From Ahniella affigens (GTDB taxonomy: Bacteria; Pseudomonadota; Gammaproteobacteria; Xanthomonadales; Ahniellaceae), in NCBI RefSeq assembly GCF_003015185.1, contig NZ_CP027860.1:2294001-2358000 (forward strand): a stretch of DNA of 64,000 nucleotides, read 5' to 3'. The notes beneath the pieces are model-generated. The model was not told where the DNA came from. It saw nothing but the letters and a program-made list of their open reading frames with translations, and made no database searches. The position numbers and the translations under genes are program-made. Positions 33,135-41,764 of this stretch are shown here, one piece after another. Numbering within the stretch: the first letter of the stretch is position 1; every line of letters starts with the position of its first letter.

Positions 33135-34715
33135 CTACGCCGGCCCCGAGACACCAACGATCAAGGTTGCGACGTAACCGGTTGATGTATTGCCCGCCAC
33201 ATTCGCAAGTTGGTAGGTGGTGCCATCGCGAAACACATTGTCGGCGGCGAAGCTGGTTACGGATGTGTTCTGCCCGCGGCTCGAATACAGACTTGAGTTG
33301 TAGACGGCGGTCGTGACATCTGGCGGGAACGCTATCTGCGATGTCACGGTCGCATTGCCGCCCAGCGTATTGTTCAAATACACCTGGAAGTGGATATGTG
33401 TGATCCGGCCGGCGTACCAACCGGGGTAGATGCTCGTGAAAACGACTTGCCCGGCGCTATCGCTGACTTGCACCCCGCGGAGGAATATCTGCCCGGTCGC
33501 GTTGACCCCGCCAGTCTGATTCGCGTATCCCGAATACACGCCGTCCTTGTCGCAGTGCCAAATGTAGACCGCGGCATTCGTGATTGGCGCGCAACTGCGA
33601 TTGATGTTGACCAGCTTCAGCACCAACGTCAGCGGCACGCCCGTCTTCGATTCGCGAATGTCCTGGCGGACGATGCCGGTATTCGACAACACTGATGACA
33701 GTGGATACGGCCCTTCCGTCTCCGAGGGAATCAAACTGCACGTGCTGCCGAACAGGCACGCGCCAACCGCGCTCGGGCCGCGTTCGAGCGTGATGCTGCC
33801 GCTCTTACCGGCAAATTCGCCGCTGCCAAAGTGGTAGACGAGAGTGGCGGTCGTGCAACTCGTCAAGCTCAGCACGGCCGTTCCGACCGTTACGGTTGCA
33901 ACGGTTGTCGCCGTATTGAACACGCCGCCAGTCGTCGACAGAATCTGAAATGTCAGGTTCTTGTCCCCATCCGCGTGCACCGCGCGCGCAGTGAACCAGC
34001 GTTGCCCGCTGACCCCGAGATTCGCGCCGTCTGGGGCATAGGTGTACCAAGCAAAGAAGCCTAAGTCATTCGCCGGATTGATCTCGAGAATGATGCCCTG
34101 ACCTGCGACATTCGGATCGTGCCACGCGCCGCTGTAGCCGAAGTCGCTGACGGTCAGATTGCCCCCCGCCTCGGTGCATGCGATGTTCGCACCGAGTCTC
34201 GCCAAGGCAATGCTGCCGGTACGGCCATCGGTCAGGCTAAACGCAAACGTCGCTGCGAGGCAGGACGAAAACGTGAGGCTCGCGGTCCCAACAGACTGCG
34301 CAAACGTCACCGGCGCAGCGGCAAAGTTGCCACCAGTATTGCGATACACCGTGAGCGCTGCAGCCGAGGTGCCGGTGCGAATTTCGCCGGAAAACGAATA
34401 CCAGCGTTGCGTGCTCGTGCCGCCTGCCGTCGTGTCGAATGTGAACCAACCGCCAAATAGCAAGCCGACCCCCGGTGAGATCAAGTCTGGATACACCTCC
34501 AGAATCAAGCCCTGCCCTTCGATGGCTGGGTCGTACCAGACCCCCGTCAAGCCTTGCTGATTGCCGTTCGGTGCCGCGGCTTTGCTTGCGGGGGCAACGG
34601 CCGATAGTCCGAGTCCGACACTCGCGAGGCCCAACGCGCCAAGCAACTTGCGGCGTCCGACGGTGGGCCCGGTGCTCAGTTCCTTTTGCACTGCTTCAGT
34701 CACTCTGGCGTTCAT
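33135..34715 (-). CDS. Tat-exported intradiol dioxygenase with two N-terminal beta repeats
   Basis: A 526-residue protein. A twin-arginine signal (G-R-R-K-L-L-G, 20-26) is followed by two copies of a roughly 125-residue beta domain (about 53-175 and 190-310). These share G-x-W-x-D-P-x-x-x-G-Q-G-x-I-L-E and Q-R-W-(Y/F). The C-terminal intradiol ring-cleavage domain (about 330-526) has the expected non-haem Fe(III) ligands: Y394 (D-G-V-Y-S-G-Y), Y434, H440 and H442 (W-Y-A-G-R-I-T-H-I-H). It would act on catechol-like compounds in the periplasm or outside the cell. The ATG at 34715 has AGAGGA 6 bases upstream. Confidence 0.88.
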   Translation of the reverse strand: MNARVTEAVQKELSTGPTVGRRKLLGALGLASVGLGLSAVAPASKAAAPNGNQQGLTGVWYDPAIEGQGLILEVYPDLISPGVGLLFGGWFTFDTTAGGTSTQRWYSFSGEIRTGTSAAALTVYRNTGGNFAAAPVTFAQSVGTASLTFSSCLAATFAFSLTDGRTGSIALARLGANIACTEAGGNLTVSDFGYSGAWHDPNVAGQGIILEINPANDLGFFAWYTYAPDGANLGVSGQRWFTARAVHADGDKNLTFQILSTTGGVFNTATTVATVTVGTAVLSLTSCTTATLVYHFGSGEFAGKSGSITLERGPSAVGACLFGSTCSLIPSETEGPYPLSSVLSNTGIVRQDIRESKTGVPLTLVLKLVNINRSCAPITNAAVYIWHCDKDGVYSGYANQTGGVNATGQIFLRGVQVSDSAGQVVFTSIYPGWYAGRITHIHFQVYLNNTLGGNATVTSQIAFPPDVTTAVYNSSLYSSRGQNTSVTSFAADNVFRDGTTYQLANVAGNTSTGYVATLIVGVSGPA

Positions 34716-34827
34716 ACTGATTCCTCTCATCAGGCACACAAAACGGTGGTTTCTGCAAAAGCCATACATTCGAGGACGGTGACGACACTGATTGCAAACA
34801 GCCCCGTCCTCGACGCTCCCCGATGCT

Positions 34828-34890
34828 CGTGGGGAGGGAGCCAACTCCCGCCCCCACGAAAAAGGGAGCGGGCTGGGGAGCGGTCTGCTG
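34828..34890. repeat. C/G-rich REP-like hairpin
   Basis: CGTGGGGAGGGAG and CTCCCGCCCCCACG (34828-34858) form an imperfect stem followed by GGGAGCGGGCTGGGGAGCGG. It is the same style as the palindrome at 6097-6122. The remaining 34716-35093 shows no gene. Confidence 0.55.
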
Positions 34891-35093
34891 ACGTCACGGG
34901 TTGTGCTCGAATGCGTGCGGGTCACGCCATCTTATGGTTCGGACCGAAGCGAGCCGTTAGAAAATCTGGGAGAAAAATCGAAGATTGCATGGCGCGAATG
35001 CGCAGCGCCAGCCAGAGTGCCCGTTGGCCCGCCTGAGCCAAGCCAGTATGGACGTGGCTTTGATCGCCTACGTGCAGGGTGACGCGACGCGCG

Positions 35094-35777
35094 TCAGGTC
35101 ACGCTCATGTCAAACCGGAAGCCGACGCCATACACCGAATCGATCGGGTTGGCAGCGACCTCTTGAAACTTGCGCCTCAGGTTTCGGATATGCGTATCGA
35201 CCGTTCGCTCAGTGACGACCCGATGATCGGTGTACATCGAGCCAAGCAACTGCTGACGCGACACAATGCGCGGCGATTCGCGCACCAGCACTTCGAGAAT
35301 CCGGAACTCCACCTGCGTCAGGGCCAGCTCTTGACCGCGCCAGCGCGCCACGGACTGGGCCTGATCCAGCACGATCAGCGGCTGCGGTGAGCTTGTGTCG
35401 GCGCCGCCCTGCCTCGATCGCCGCAGGACGGCTTTGACCCGAGCGACCACTTCATTGGGATTGAACGGTTTGCAGACATAGTCGTCAGCGCCGGAATCGA
35501 GCCCCAGCATCCGATCAATATCGCGAACCTGCGCGGTGACCACGATCACCGGCAAGAACGAAGTCTGGCGGAGCTCGGTCAGAATGCTCAGGCCATCCCG
35601 ACCCGGCAGCATCTGGTCCAGCAGCATGAGGCTGCAAGGCTCCTGCTTGAGCCACGGCAGTACGAGGTCGCCGTGGTCCAGCCAATGGGTGTTCATCCCA
35701 GCATGGCGCAAGTAGTCGACCAGCACGCTGGCGAGTCGCGGTTCGTCTTCAACGATCAGAATGCGCGGCGGGTTCAT
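35094..35777 (-). CDS. OmpR-family response regulator (BaeR-like)
   Basis: A 227-residue regulator. The receiver domain has acidic residues E10-D11, phosphoacceptor D54 (L-L-D-Q-M-L-P-G-R-D-G), T81 and K103. The C-terminal winged helix (about 130-227) has L-T-Q-V-E-F-R-I-L-E and R-T-V-D-T-H-I-R-N-L-R-R-K. Overall it resembles BaeR. The start overlaps the stop of the sensor gene by 4 bases. Confidence 0.93.
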   Translation of the reverse strand: MNPPRILIVEDEPRLASVLVDYLRHAGMNTHWLDHGDLVLPWLKQEPCSLMLLDQMLPGRDGLSILTELRQTSFLPVIVVTAQVRDIDRMLGLDSGADDYVCKPFNPNEVVARVKAVLRRSRQGGADTSSPQPLIVLDQAQSVARWRGQELALTQVEFRILEVLVRESPRIVSRQQLLGSMYTDHRVVTERTVDTHIRNLRRKFQEVAANPIDSVYGVGFRFDMSVT

Positions 35778-37312
35778 GATGACACCCGATTCAACGGTAA
35801 CTGGACTCGAATATGCAAACCACCAAGCGGCGAATGTAACGCGCTGATCTGCCCATCGTGTGCCGCAACGATACTGGCCGCAATGCTGAGCCCAAGCCCC
35901 GACCCGGCCAGGCTACGGCCCCGGGACGCCTCCACGCGGTACAAGCGATCAAACAAGTGCGGCAGTGCTGCGTCCGGAACCGAAGGCGCCGAGTCTTCGA
36001 TGCTGAGCACAACGTGATCGGCATCGCAAGCCATTCCTATCCGGACCTCGCCAGGCGGATCGGTATATCGAAGTGCGTTCTCCAGCACGTTATCGAGAAC
36101 CTGGCCAAGGCGCTCAGGATCGCCATATAGCGGCGCGCTTGGCAATGGCGTGCATGACACGTTCAAGCCTTGTGCGAGCAAGCGGTTCCGAAAGCGATTT
36201 ACGCCGGCCTGCACGATTGTTGCGAAATCGATCTCCTCTGGCTCACACGCAAAGCCCTGGCCTTGATGCAGGTCCAGCAGACTCAAGTCTTCGGCGAGTC
36301 GACTGAGGCGACGACACTCGCTCTGCAGTTGCAGCAATTGCTCGGGCGTCGCCGGACGAATGCCGTCGACCATCGCCTGAATCTCGGCCTGCAGAATCGC
36401 GACTGGGGTTCGCAGCTCATGGGCAATGTCACGCGTCCACCGCTCGCGCTCCTGCTGCATGTCGTGTAACGCTTGCGTCATCGCATTGAAGCGCTGCGCC
36501 AGCGTGCCGAGTTCATCGCGGCGATCGATCGGGAGCCGCACAGGCAACGCATCGGTCTGAAACTGCTCGATTCCGGCTTGCAGTGCACGCAGCGGTCGGG
36601 TCAGATTGCGCGCCAACCACACTGACACACCGACCGCGATCAGCACGGACACCAGGAGCGCAACCAGCAGCCCATGAGTTTGCAGTTTGCTAAAGGTCTG
36701 CTCGGGACCGAGGCTCAGCGTACGAACTCTTGGCACCTGCAGATAGCCAACGATCTGGCCTTGATGCGTCAGCGCCAGTTCGACCAGTACCTCATGCTGC
36801 GGTGGCAGCCCGGCCACCTGTTGGCGATCTGCATCAAGCAATCGGAGACGCGTCCAGGGCGTCGGACCAACCGGCTGATCGGGACGGCCCGCAGCACCTG
36901 GTGTTGCCATTTCAGGTGTTGGTCGCGGTGGTGGCTCGCCGAATCGATCGCGCTCGTCGCGCGGCGGTCGGTTGATTGGCGCATCCAGGTTGGACATTGG
37001 GGCCGTGGAACGTGGACTGATTGATTCGCTGGCATGACGCGGCTGTTGGGGGCGCTCCGTGCCGTCACGCCCCCCAACCAGCGCACCGAAACGACCGTCA
37101 TCCCGTTGCAAGAACGTCCAACTGCCTTCGCTGTCGTAGGCTTGTTCGAGGCGCCGCGCTGCCGCCTCGGCCTGCTCAACCGCAATGGTATCGAGGTAGG
37201 CACTGAAGCCACGTTCAAACGAGTATGCCTGCCAAATTGCCAAACCAGCCAGCACCGCGACAATGAGCACGATGTTGCCAATCAACAGGCGATGCCAGAG
37301 GCGGCGCGGCAT
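35774..37312 (-). CDS. BaeS-like sensor histidine kinase
   Basis: A 512-residue kinase with two membrane helices (about 8-27 and 213-235). They flank a periplasmic domain rich in Pro and Arg (about 75-150), which looks partly disordered. A HAMP domain is followed by the H-box (D-I-A-H-E-L-R-T-P, His at about 298) and N/G boxes (N-V-L-E-N-A-L-R-Y, G-S-G-L-G-L-S-I). BaeS-type systems respond to envelope stress and toxic compounds. The target is not visible here. Confidence 0.92.
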   Translation of the reverse strand: MPRRLWHRLLIGNIVLIVAVLAGLAIWQAYSFERGFSAYLDTIAVEQAEAAARRLEQAYDSEGSWTFLQRDDGRFGALVGGRDGTERPQQPRHASESISPRSTAPMSNLDAPINRPPRDERDRFGEPPPRPTPEMATPGAAGRPDQPVGPTPWTRLRLLDADRQQVAGLPPQHEVLVELALTHQGQIVGYLQVPRVRTLSLGPEQTFSKLQTHGLLVALLVSVLIAVGVSVWLARNLTRPLRALQAGIEQFQTDALPVRLPIDRRDELGTLAQRFNAMTQALHDMQQERERWTRDIAHELRTPVAILQAEIQAMVDGIRPATPEQLLQLQSECRRLSRLAEDLSLLDLHQGQGFACEPEEIDFATIVQAGVNRFRNRLLAQGLNVSCTPLPSAPLYGDPERLGQVLDNVLENALRYTDPPGEVRIGMACDADHVVLSIEDSAPSVPDAALPHLFDRLYRVEASRGRSLAGSGLGLSIAASIVAAHDGQISALHSPLGGLHIRVQLPLNRVSS

Positions 37313-37424
37313 AGGGCTTGAGACTCAGACCGGAATCAGGCAAAGACCGAAACCAGGCAGCCCGAGTTCCGAGCTGCCCAAAGGACGCTGCGCATTGTCG
37401 CTCTTGAACCGCATCACGAGCCTT

Positions 37425-37799
37425 TCAATCAAGTCGCAATGGGCCCGCACCCGGGCGCTGCACGGGGTCGGTAAAGCCGTAAACCTCGTGGCTCGGCGGA
37501 CCCAACGGGGCGACTGTTGGGTCAATGCCGGTCAGGCGTTGCACATGTTCTTTGAACCACACGTCGAACGACTGATCCGACGCCGCGTACCGCTCCGGTT
37601 CGTCGGTCAGCTCGTGCATCTGGGTGACGCAGATGACTTGATGCCCACCAGGAATCGCCTGCAGATGCCAGGATTCGTGCGCAATGTTGTAGCGACGATA
37701 GAACGCGTGCCGGGCCGGATTGGCCAACATCGCGTCGATGAATCGCTGCAGTTCTTCAGGGCTCACGAGCAACGGAAACGCACGGACGATCAGATTCAC
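37425..37799 (-). CDS. Small protein of unknown function
   Basis: A 124-residue protein from a GTG at 37799 with GGAG 7 bases upstream; the frame is open further but without a good site. It has an alpha/beta look with H-E-S-W-H-L-Q-A-I-P-G-G-H-Q-V-I-C-V, suggesting a small ferredoxin-like or dimeric barrel fold. I do not recognise the family. It lies 113 bp upstream of the sensor kinase gene on the same strand. Confidence 0.6.
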   Translation of the reverse strand: MNLIVRAFPLLVSPEELQRFIDAMLANPARHAFYRRYNIAHESWHLQAIPGGHQVICVTQMHELTDEPERYAASDQSFDVWFKEHVQRLTGIDPTVAPLGPPSHEVYGFTDPVQRPGAGPLRLD

Positions 37800-37928
37800 A
37801 GGTGACTCCGAATGTCGGGAACAGGTCCACGCGCTTCGATCGGCAAGTTTAAATGGCTCAGCCTTAGGCGTTGCCCCTGAGTCTATGACGACGGCGAAGA
37901 GATGACCACCGGCCCGCACACCGATGGA

Positions 37929-38240
37929 TCAAGCGCTGCTCAGCAGGACCGTACCGAGCGCGATCGAACTGATGCCGATCAAGTAGACCACCAGAAACGC
38001 AGCATAATTTCCGGCCCGACCAAGCGCGAACAGGAAGTAGCCTGGAACGGTCAGGATCATGAACGCCTGAGCGCTGCTCTTCGCCTTGCACAGGAATATC
38101 CCGATGATCTGTGCAACCACCGCGATCAGGAGGCCACCAAGGAGCAGGATGCGACCCGCAGATTCGACGCCGCGAGCACCGAGCAATACAACGACTACAA
38201 GGAGGTACGCGACCACGCTAAATAGAATTTTCTGCTTCAT
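37929..38240 (-). CDS. Small four-helix membrane protein
   Basis: A 103-residue, strongly hydrophobic protein with about four membrane helices and few charged residues. It starts at ATG 38240. No family is recognised. It lies 129 bp upstream of the 124-residue protein gene. Confidence 0.6.
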   Translation of the reverse strand: MKQKILFSVVAYLLVVVVLLGARGVESAGRILLLGGLLIAVVAQIIGIFLCKAKSSAQAFMILTVPGYFLFALGRAGNYAAFLVVYLIGISSIALGTVLLSSA

Positions 38241-38383
38241 TAAAGTTCTCGCGGAACATCCGTTTGGAGAGACGTCTTGATTCGGGGGTACTGAGTCTCA
38301 ACGCTAGCCTTCGCCTGACCAAGCTATCGGCCGGACTGCGGGCGGGTCCAAGAGACGAACGTGGAACTATTCAGAGCACCTTT

Positions 38384-38532
38384 GGAGCCTCTGAACAAGT
38401 TCAGAGGCGATGCGGGCCATGGATGGCCCGCCCAGAATCAAACACGCAAGTGGTTGATTCTGGAGCACTGAGTCCGGACATGTGCCGGACTCAGTGCGGG
38501 TCTGAAAGTCCAGGATGGACTTATTCAGACCC
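38384..38532 (+). repeat. Five-hairpin dispersed repeat, copy D (149 bp) plus S5 remnant
   Basis: Exact length match with copies A-C. It is followed at 38536-38570 by a second, degenerate S5 unit (AAGTCCAGGACGGAGTTATT), as if the end had been duplicated. It lies just downstream of the large minus-strand gene end at 38580. Confidence 0.92.
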
Positions 38533-38579
38533 TCCCTTTAAGTCCAGGACGGAGTTATTTAGATCCTCCTCAATGTACC

Positions 38580-41045
38580 TCAATCTGCGGTCTCAAAGTT
38601 TGATGCAAATAGGCGGTCTGGTGCTGATGGCAGCACATAGATCGCGGCGAGGTCTCCCCTTATGGCGGGCGCGGACGCCGATAGTCCGGCAGCGAGCGCC
38701 ACGATCTGAGTACTGTCCGCGCTGAATCGAGGTTGTGCAACTTGGTTGTTGCTCGTTTCCAGAAGCGGGCTTTCGATCAACACATGCCGCCTGCCCGTCT
38801 GCCAATCAACGTTTATCAGTTGACGGTGTGTCGTACCGCGCTCCCCATCGCTCAAGTAGCTGAGCCAGACCCCATCAGGCGATAGTTCGCCAGCGGCGGG
38901 AACGAACTCCAGGTCCTGACTTACCAATATGGACTGCTGCGTCTGGCGATCATGGACAAAGACGTCAACGCGCTCGTCGCGATCGCCCGGGACGACATTG
39001 CCGGCATCTGTGTCAAATGCCACATAGCGACCATCGTCTGACACACTGGCATGATTAAGACGGAGCCCATTCAACGGCAGTCCGTCATAGCTCAGAGGCA
39101 GGGCCTGACTAGATCCTGACTGGCGATCGAGGAACTTGAGCGAGTTGCCGTGAATCCAGATCACATACTGGCCATTTCGACTGATCATCGGTGCAACACC
39201 GAGTCCCAACAACTCGGTACTGCCGAGCAGGCGATCACGCACAAATACAGAGGCCCCTGCTGGATTGGGACCTGCGACCAGATTGCTTGCTATCGACGTG
39301 AAGACGATGATGCGCGCGTCTTTTGACATACGCGCCTCATGTCCCCGGCCGATCGCGCCGCCGCCATCACCCGGCGTGCCAGCGCTGCTGACATTGACTT
39401 GCTCGATCGCCCCCGACTGCGTGTCGCGCATGAACAGGTCACAGATGAGTGGCGATGAGTCCAATCCCAAGGAATCGCAGGACTCGAACAATACCCATCG
39501 GCCGTCGGCTGACAAATCGGAGGCGGTCGATGCCTCAGTCGGTTCCGATCCATCAAGACGCAAGCCCACACGCCTGGTTTGCGCCAGCAAACGATCGCGG
39601 ATAAATACATCCTCTACCTCGTTCAGATCGTTGCTTACCAAGTTGGAGGCCATCGACGAGAACAGTACAAAGCGACCGTCGCCGCTTGCTGCCTGCCGAC
39701 GTTCGCGGACCAAGCCAAGACCAGGACCGACAATTCCTTGGCCAAGTCCGCTGGCGCCATTGGGCAGCAGATCCGCGGATTCGGTCGCTAAGGCGGCGCT
39801 GATCCAGAGCGAATTCCCTGGGCCCGGGCCTGACAAAATCAAGTCCGCGCGCTGATTCCGATCGTTGGGCAACAACGCACGCGAGGTTTGCTTGAGGATC
39901 AGGTCACCCGAGTTAGAAATCGCCTGGACGAGACCATGCGCCGTGCTTGAAGTCGTGACCTCCAGGGTCTGCAGGTCAATGATCTCCTGTACGGCGGGCA
40001 GATTGACCTCCCGGTCAGTACCCACGACCAAGAATCGGTGATCTCGAGAAAGCGCCAAGCCTACGTGCGCCTCGGACGCCCAGGCGTCGAGCGGCAGATG
40101 CGTATTGATGTTGTTGTCATTCAAGAAAAAGCCCGTAACGAAGCCACTGGGTGTGGCGCGTGGATCGAGACTATGGAAAATCAATCGCGAACAGTCGATC
40201 AGGGCGTGCCGCCCCGCGGTCACGGCATTCAACTCCTCACCGAAACTGCCGACACTTGCGCGGCGTGTCCCCAAACCGTTCGGTTGGGTGACAAAGTAGT
40301 CGACGATGCCATTCAGATCATCGTCCACATAAAGTTCCGACCGCGATTCGATCGAAACACACAAACCATCGCCACTGATCTGAGCACTGAGCGGCGGATG
40401 GTCGGTAATGTCGACACCTGAAGGTCGAACAGATGCGCGTGTTACGTGATTGGTTGATAGATCATAGACAAACACGTCAGCCATGCCGTTGACATCGTTT
40501 GTTACCCAGTTGTTGGCTTCTGACAGGAACACGATCCGTTGTCCAGACGCACTGATGCGTGGCCGGGTGCTTGGTCCGTTTGACTCTGCACCGGCAGGCG
40601 CCAGGCGGCGCAGCAGTTGGGTGCTGCGCTGGTATACAAAAATGTCCGAAGTGCCATTGTGGTCATCAGCGGTCAGATTGCTGGCATTGGACTGGAATAC
40701 CAACCATTCACCGTCGGCGCTCAGATCTGGGTGCGAACTATCACCGTTGGCGGGCGCATCGCCGACTTGGGAGATGATGCGATTGCCGGCAAGCGTTTCG
40801 AACAGAAACACATCCCGATACTGGTTCTGATCCGCCTTCACCAGGTTGCTCGCCGTCGAGTCAAACGCGATCCAATTCAAGTCCGCGCTAGCGCTGCCAT
40901 GCTCACTCGCACCGTTGCTTGCTGACATGCTTGCAAATGCTGCAGGTGACGCGAGTTCCAAAGCGTGCGCTGCAAACGCACTACTGAATAGGCCAGCCAG
41001 CAGCAAATTCCTGGATGCTTGGCTGAAGTGCTTCAGAAAAACCAT
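38580..41045 (-). CDS. Secreted TolB/PD40-like beta-propeller protein
   Basis: An 821-residue exported protein with a signal peptide (about 1-28, ending A-A-H-A). Many repeats of the form S-A-D-G-x-W-V-x-F-x-S-x-A-S-N-L-x-x-x-D-x-N follow, each followed by D-V-F-V-R-D-R. They resemble TolB/WD40-like PD40 propeller blades with possible calcium-binding D-x-N-x-x-x-D loops. It ends D-R-L-F-A-S-N-F-E-T-A-D, a variant of the short F-x-x-x-F-E tail seen on many secreted proteins of Xanthomonadales. The function is unknown. Confidence 0.82.
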   Translation of the reverse strand: MVFLKHFSQASRNLLLAGLFSSAFAAHALELASPAAFASMSASNGASEHGSASADLNWIAFDSTASNLVKADQNQYRDVFLFETLAGNRIISQVGDAPANGDSSHPDLSADGEWLVFQSNASNLTADDHNGTSDIFVYQRSTQLLRRLAPAGAESNGPSTRPRISASGQRIVFLSEANNWVTNDVNGMADVFVYDLSTNHVTRASVRPSGVDITDHPPLSAQISGDGLCVSIESRSELYVDDDLNGIVDYFVTQPNGLGTRRASVGSFGEELNAVTAGRHALIDCSRLIFHSLDPRATPSGFVTGFFLNDNNINTHLPLDAWASEAHVGLALSRDHRFLVVGTDREVNLPAVQEIIDLQTLEVTTSSTAHGLVQAISNSGDLILKQTSRALLPNDRNQRADLILSGPGPGNSLWISAALATESADLLPNGASGLGQGIVGPGLGLVRERRQAASGDGRFVLFSSMASNLVSNDLNEVEDVFIRDRLLAQTRRVGLRLDGSEPTEASTASDLSADGRWVLFESCDSLGLDSSPLICDLFMRDTQSGAIEQVNVSSAGTPGDGGGAIGRGHEARMSKDARIIVFTSIASNLVAGPNPAGASVFVRDRLLGSTELLGLGVAPMISRNGQYVIWIHGNSLKFLDRQSGSSQALPLSYDGLPLNGLRLNHASVSDDGRYVAFDTDAGNVVPGDRDERVDVFVHDRQTQQSILVSQDLEFVPAAGELSPDGVWLSYLSDGERGTTHRQLINVDWQTGRRHVLIESPLLETSNNQVAQPRFSADSTQIVALAAGLSASAPAIRGDLAAIYVLPSAPDRLFASNFETAD

Positions 41046-41307
41046 GATTGACTCCTCGGATCGTCACTGTTCCCTGACTACTCGGCACAAGTAAGCCAGG
41101 ATGATCACGATCATTTGGAATCGATTCAGGTTTGCTCGCATCTGCTGCCTTTTTACGAGACGCAACCCGCTCGGGTGATCCCAGCGGGCCTAGCTTTGAC
41201 CAGATGTGCAGCAGCGATTGGTCTTGTATACGCATGGCGTGCCGATTCGACCAGTGCGTCGAATGGGCGTGGCGTCTGGACCTTGGCCGTTGCAAGACAG
41301 GCGCGCG

Positions 41308-41589
41308 TCAGACCCAATACGAAAGCCGTCGAACGTGACGTTCGACGGCTTTCACGGCCGACCAATCGTTCAGAATGAAACTGCTTCGCCGCAGTTCGCG
41401 ATCACGGACAATGCGGATGTAAAGGTCGGTCGCGCTGAGTGGCATGCCTTGGTCCGGCTTTCGGTCTTGGCTGATTGCCACCTGGCGAAGCAATGGATAA
41501 ATGGCTCGGGCCAGTTCCTCCTCTGCTGCCCGGTCGCCAGACTGCCAACGGCCAAGCAGACGGGTGATCGAAGCGTCATGATCCGTCAT
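41308..41589 (-). pseudogene. Truncated ECF sigma factor-like gene
   Basis: Codes for 93 residues. The first 60 match the N-terminus of ECF-type sigma factors (I-T-R-L-L-G-R-W-Q-S-G-D-R-A-A-E-E-E-L, then Y-P-L-L-R-Q-V-A, and L-S-A-T-D-L-Y-I-R). Full-length members have about 180 residues with a sigma-4 domain, which is absent. The last 15 codons run into a perfect palindrome. The ATG at 41589 has GAGG 7 bases upstream. It is probably a decayed gene, but a short expressed sigma-2-like protein is possible. Confidence 0.6.
41322..41352. terminator. Perfect 15-bp-stem palindrome at the sigma gene end
   Basis: AAAGCCGTCGAACGT (41322-41336) and its exact complement (41338-41352) are separated by one base. 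The T-rich arm end makes it terminator-like on either strand. It overlaps the 3' codons of the truncated sigma gene. Confidence 0.6.
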
Positions 41590-41764
41590 GGGTTGCCTCA
41601 TGTTCCGAGAACGCGAGTCCGGTGACTCCGGACTCGCGTGAGCTTGCTGAACCCCGCTGTCAGTGTATTTGAGAGGTTCGTAAGCAGGACCGCGACACAG
41701 AACGCAACGCGATCTTCCGAAGATCGAGCGTTTTTTCCAATTCTTGCGACAACAAGAGTTGGGG

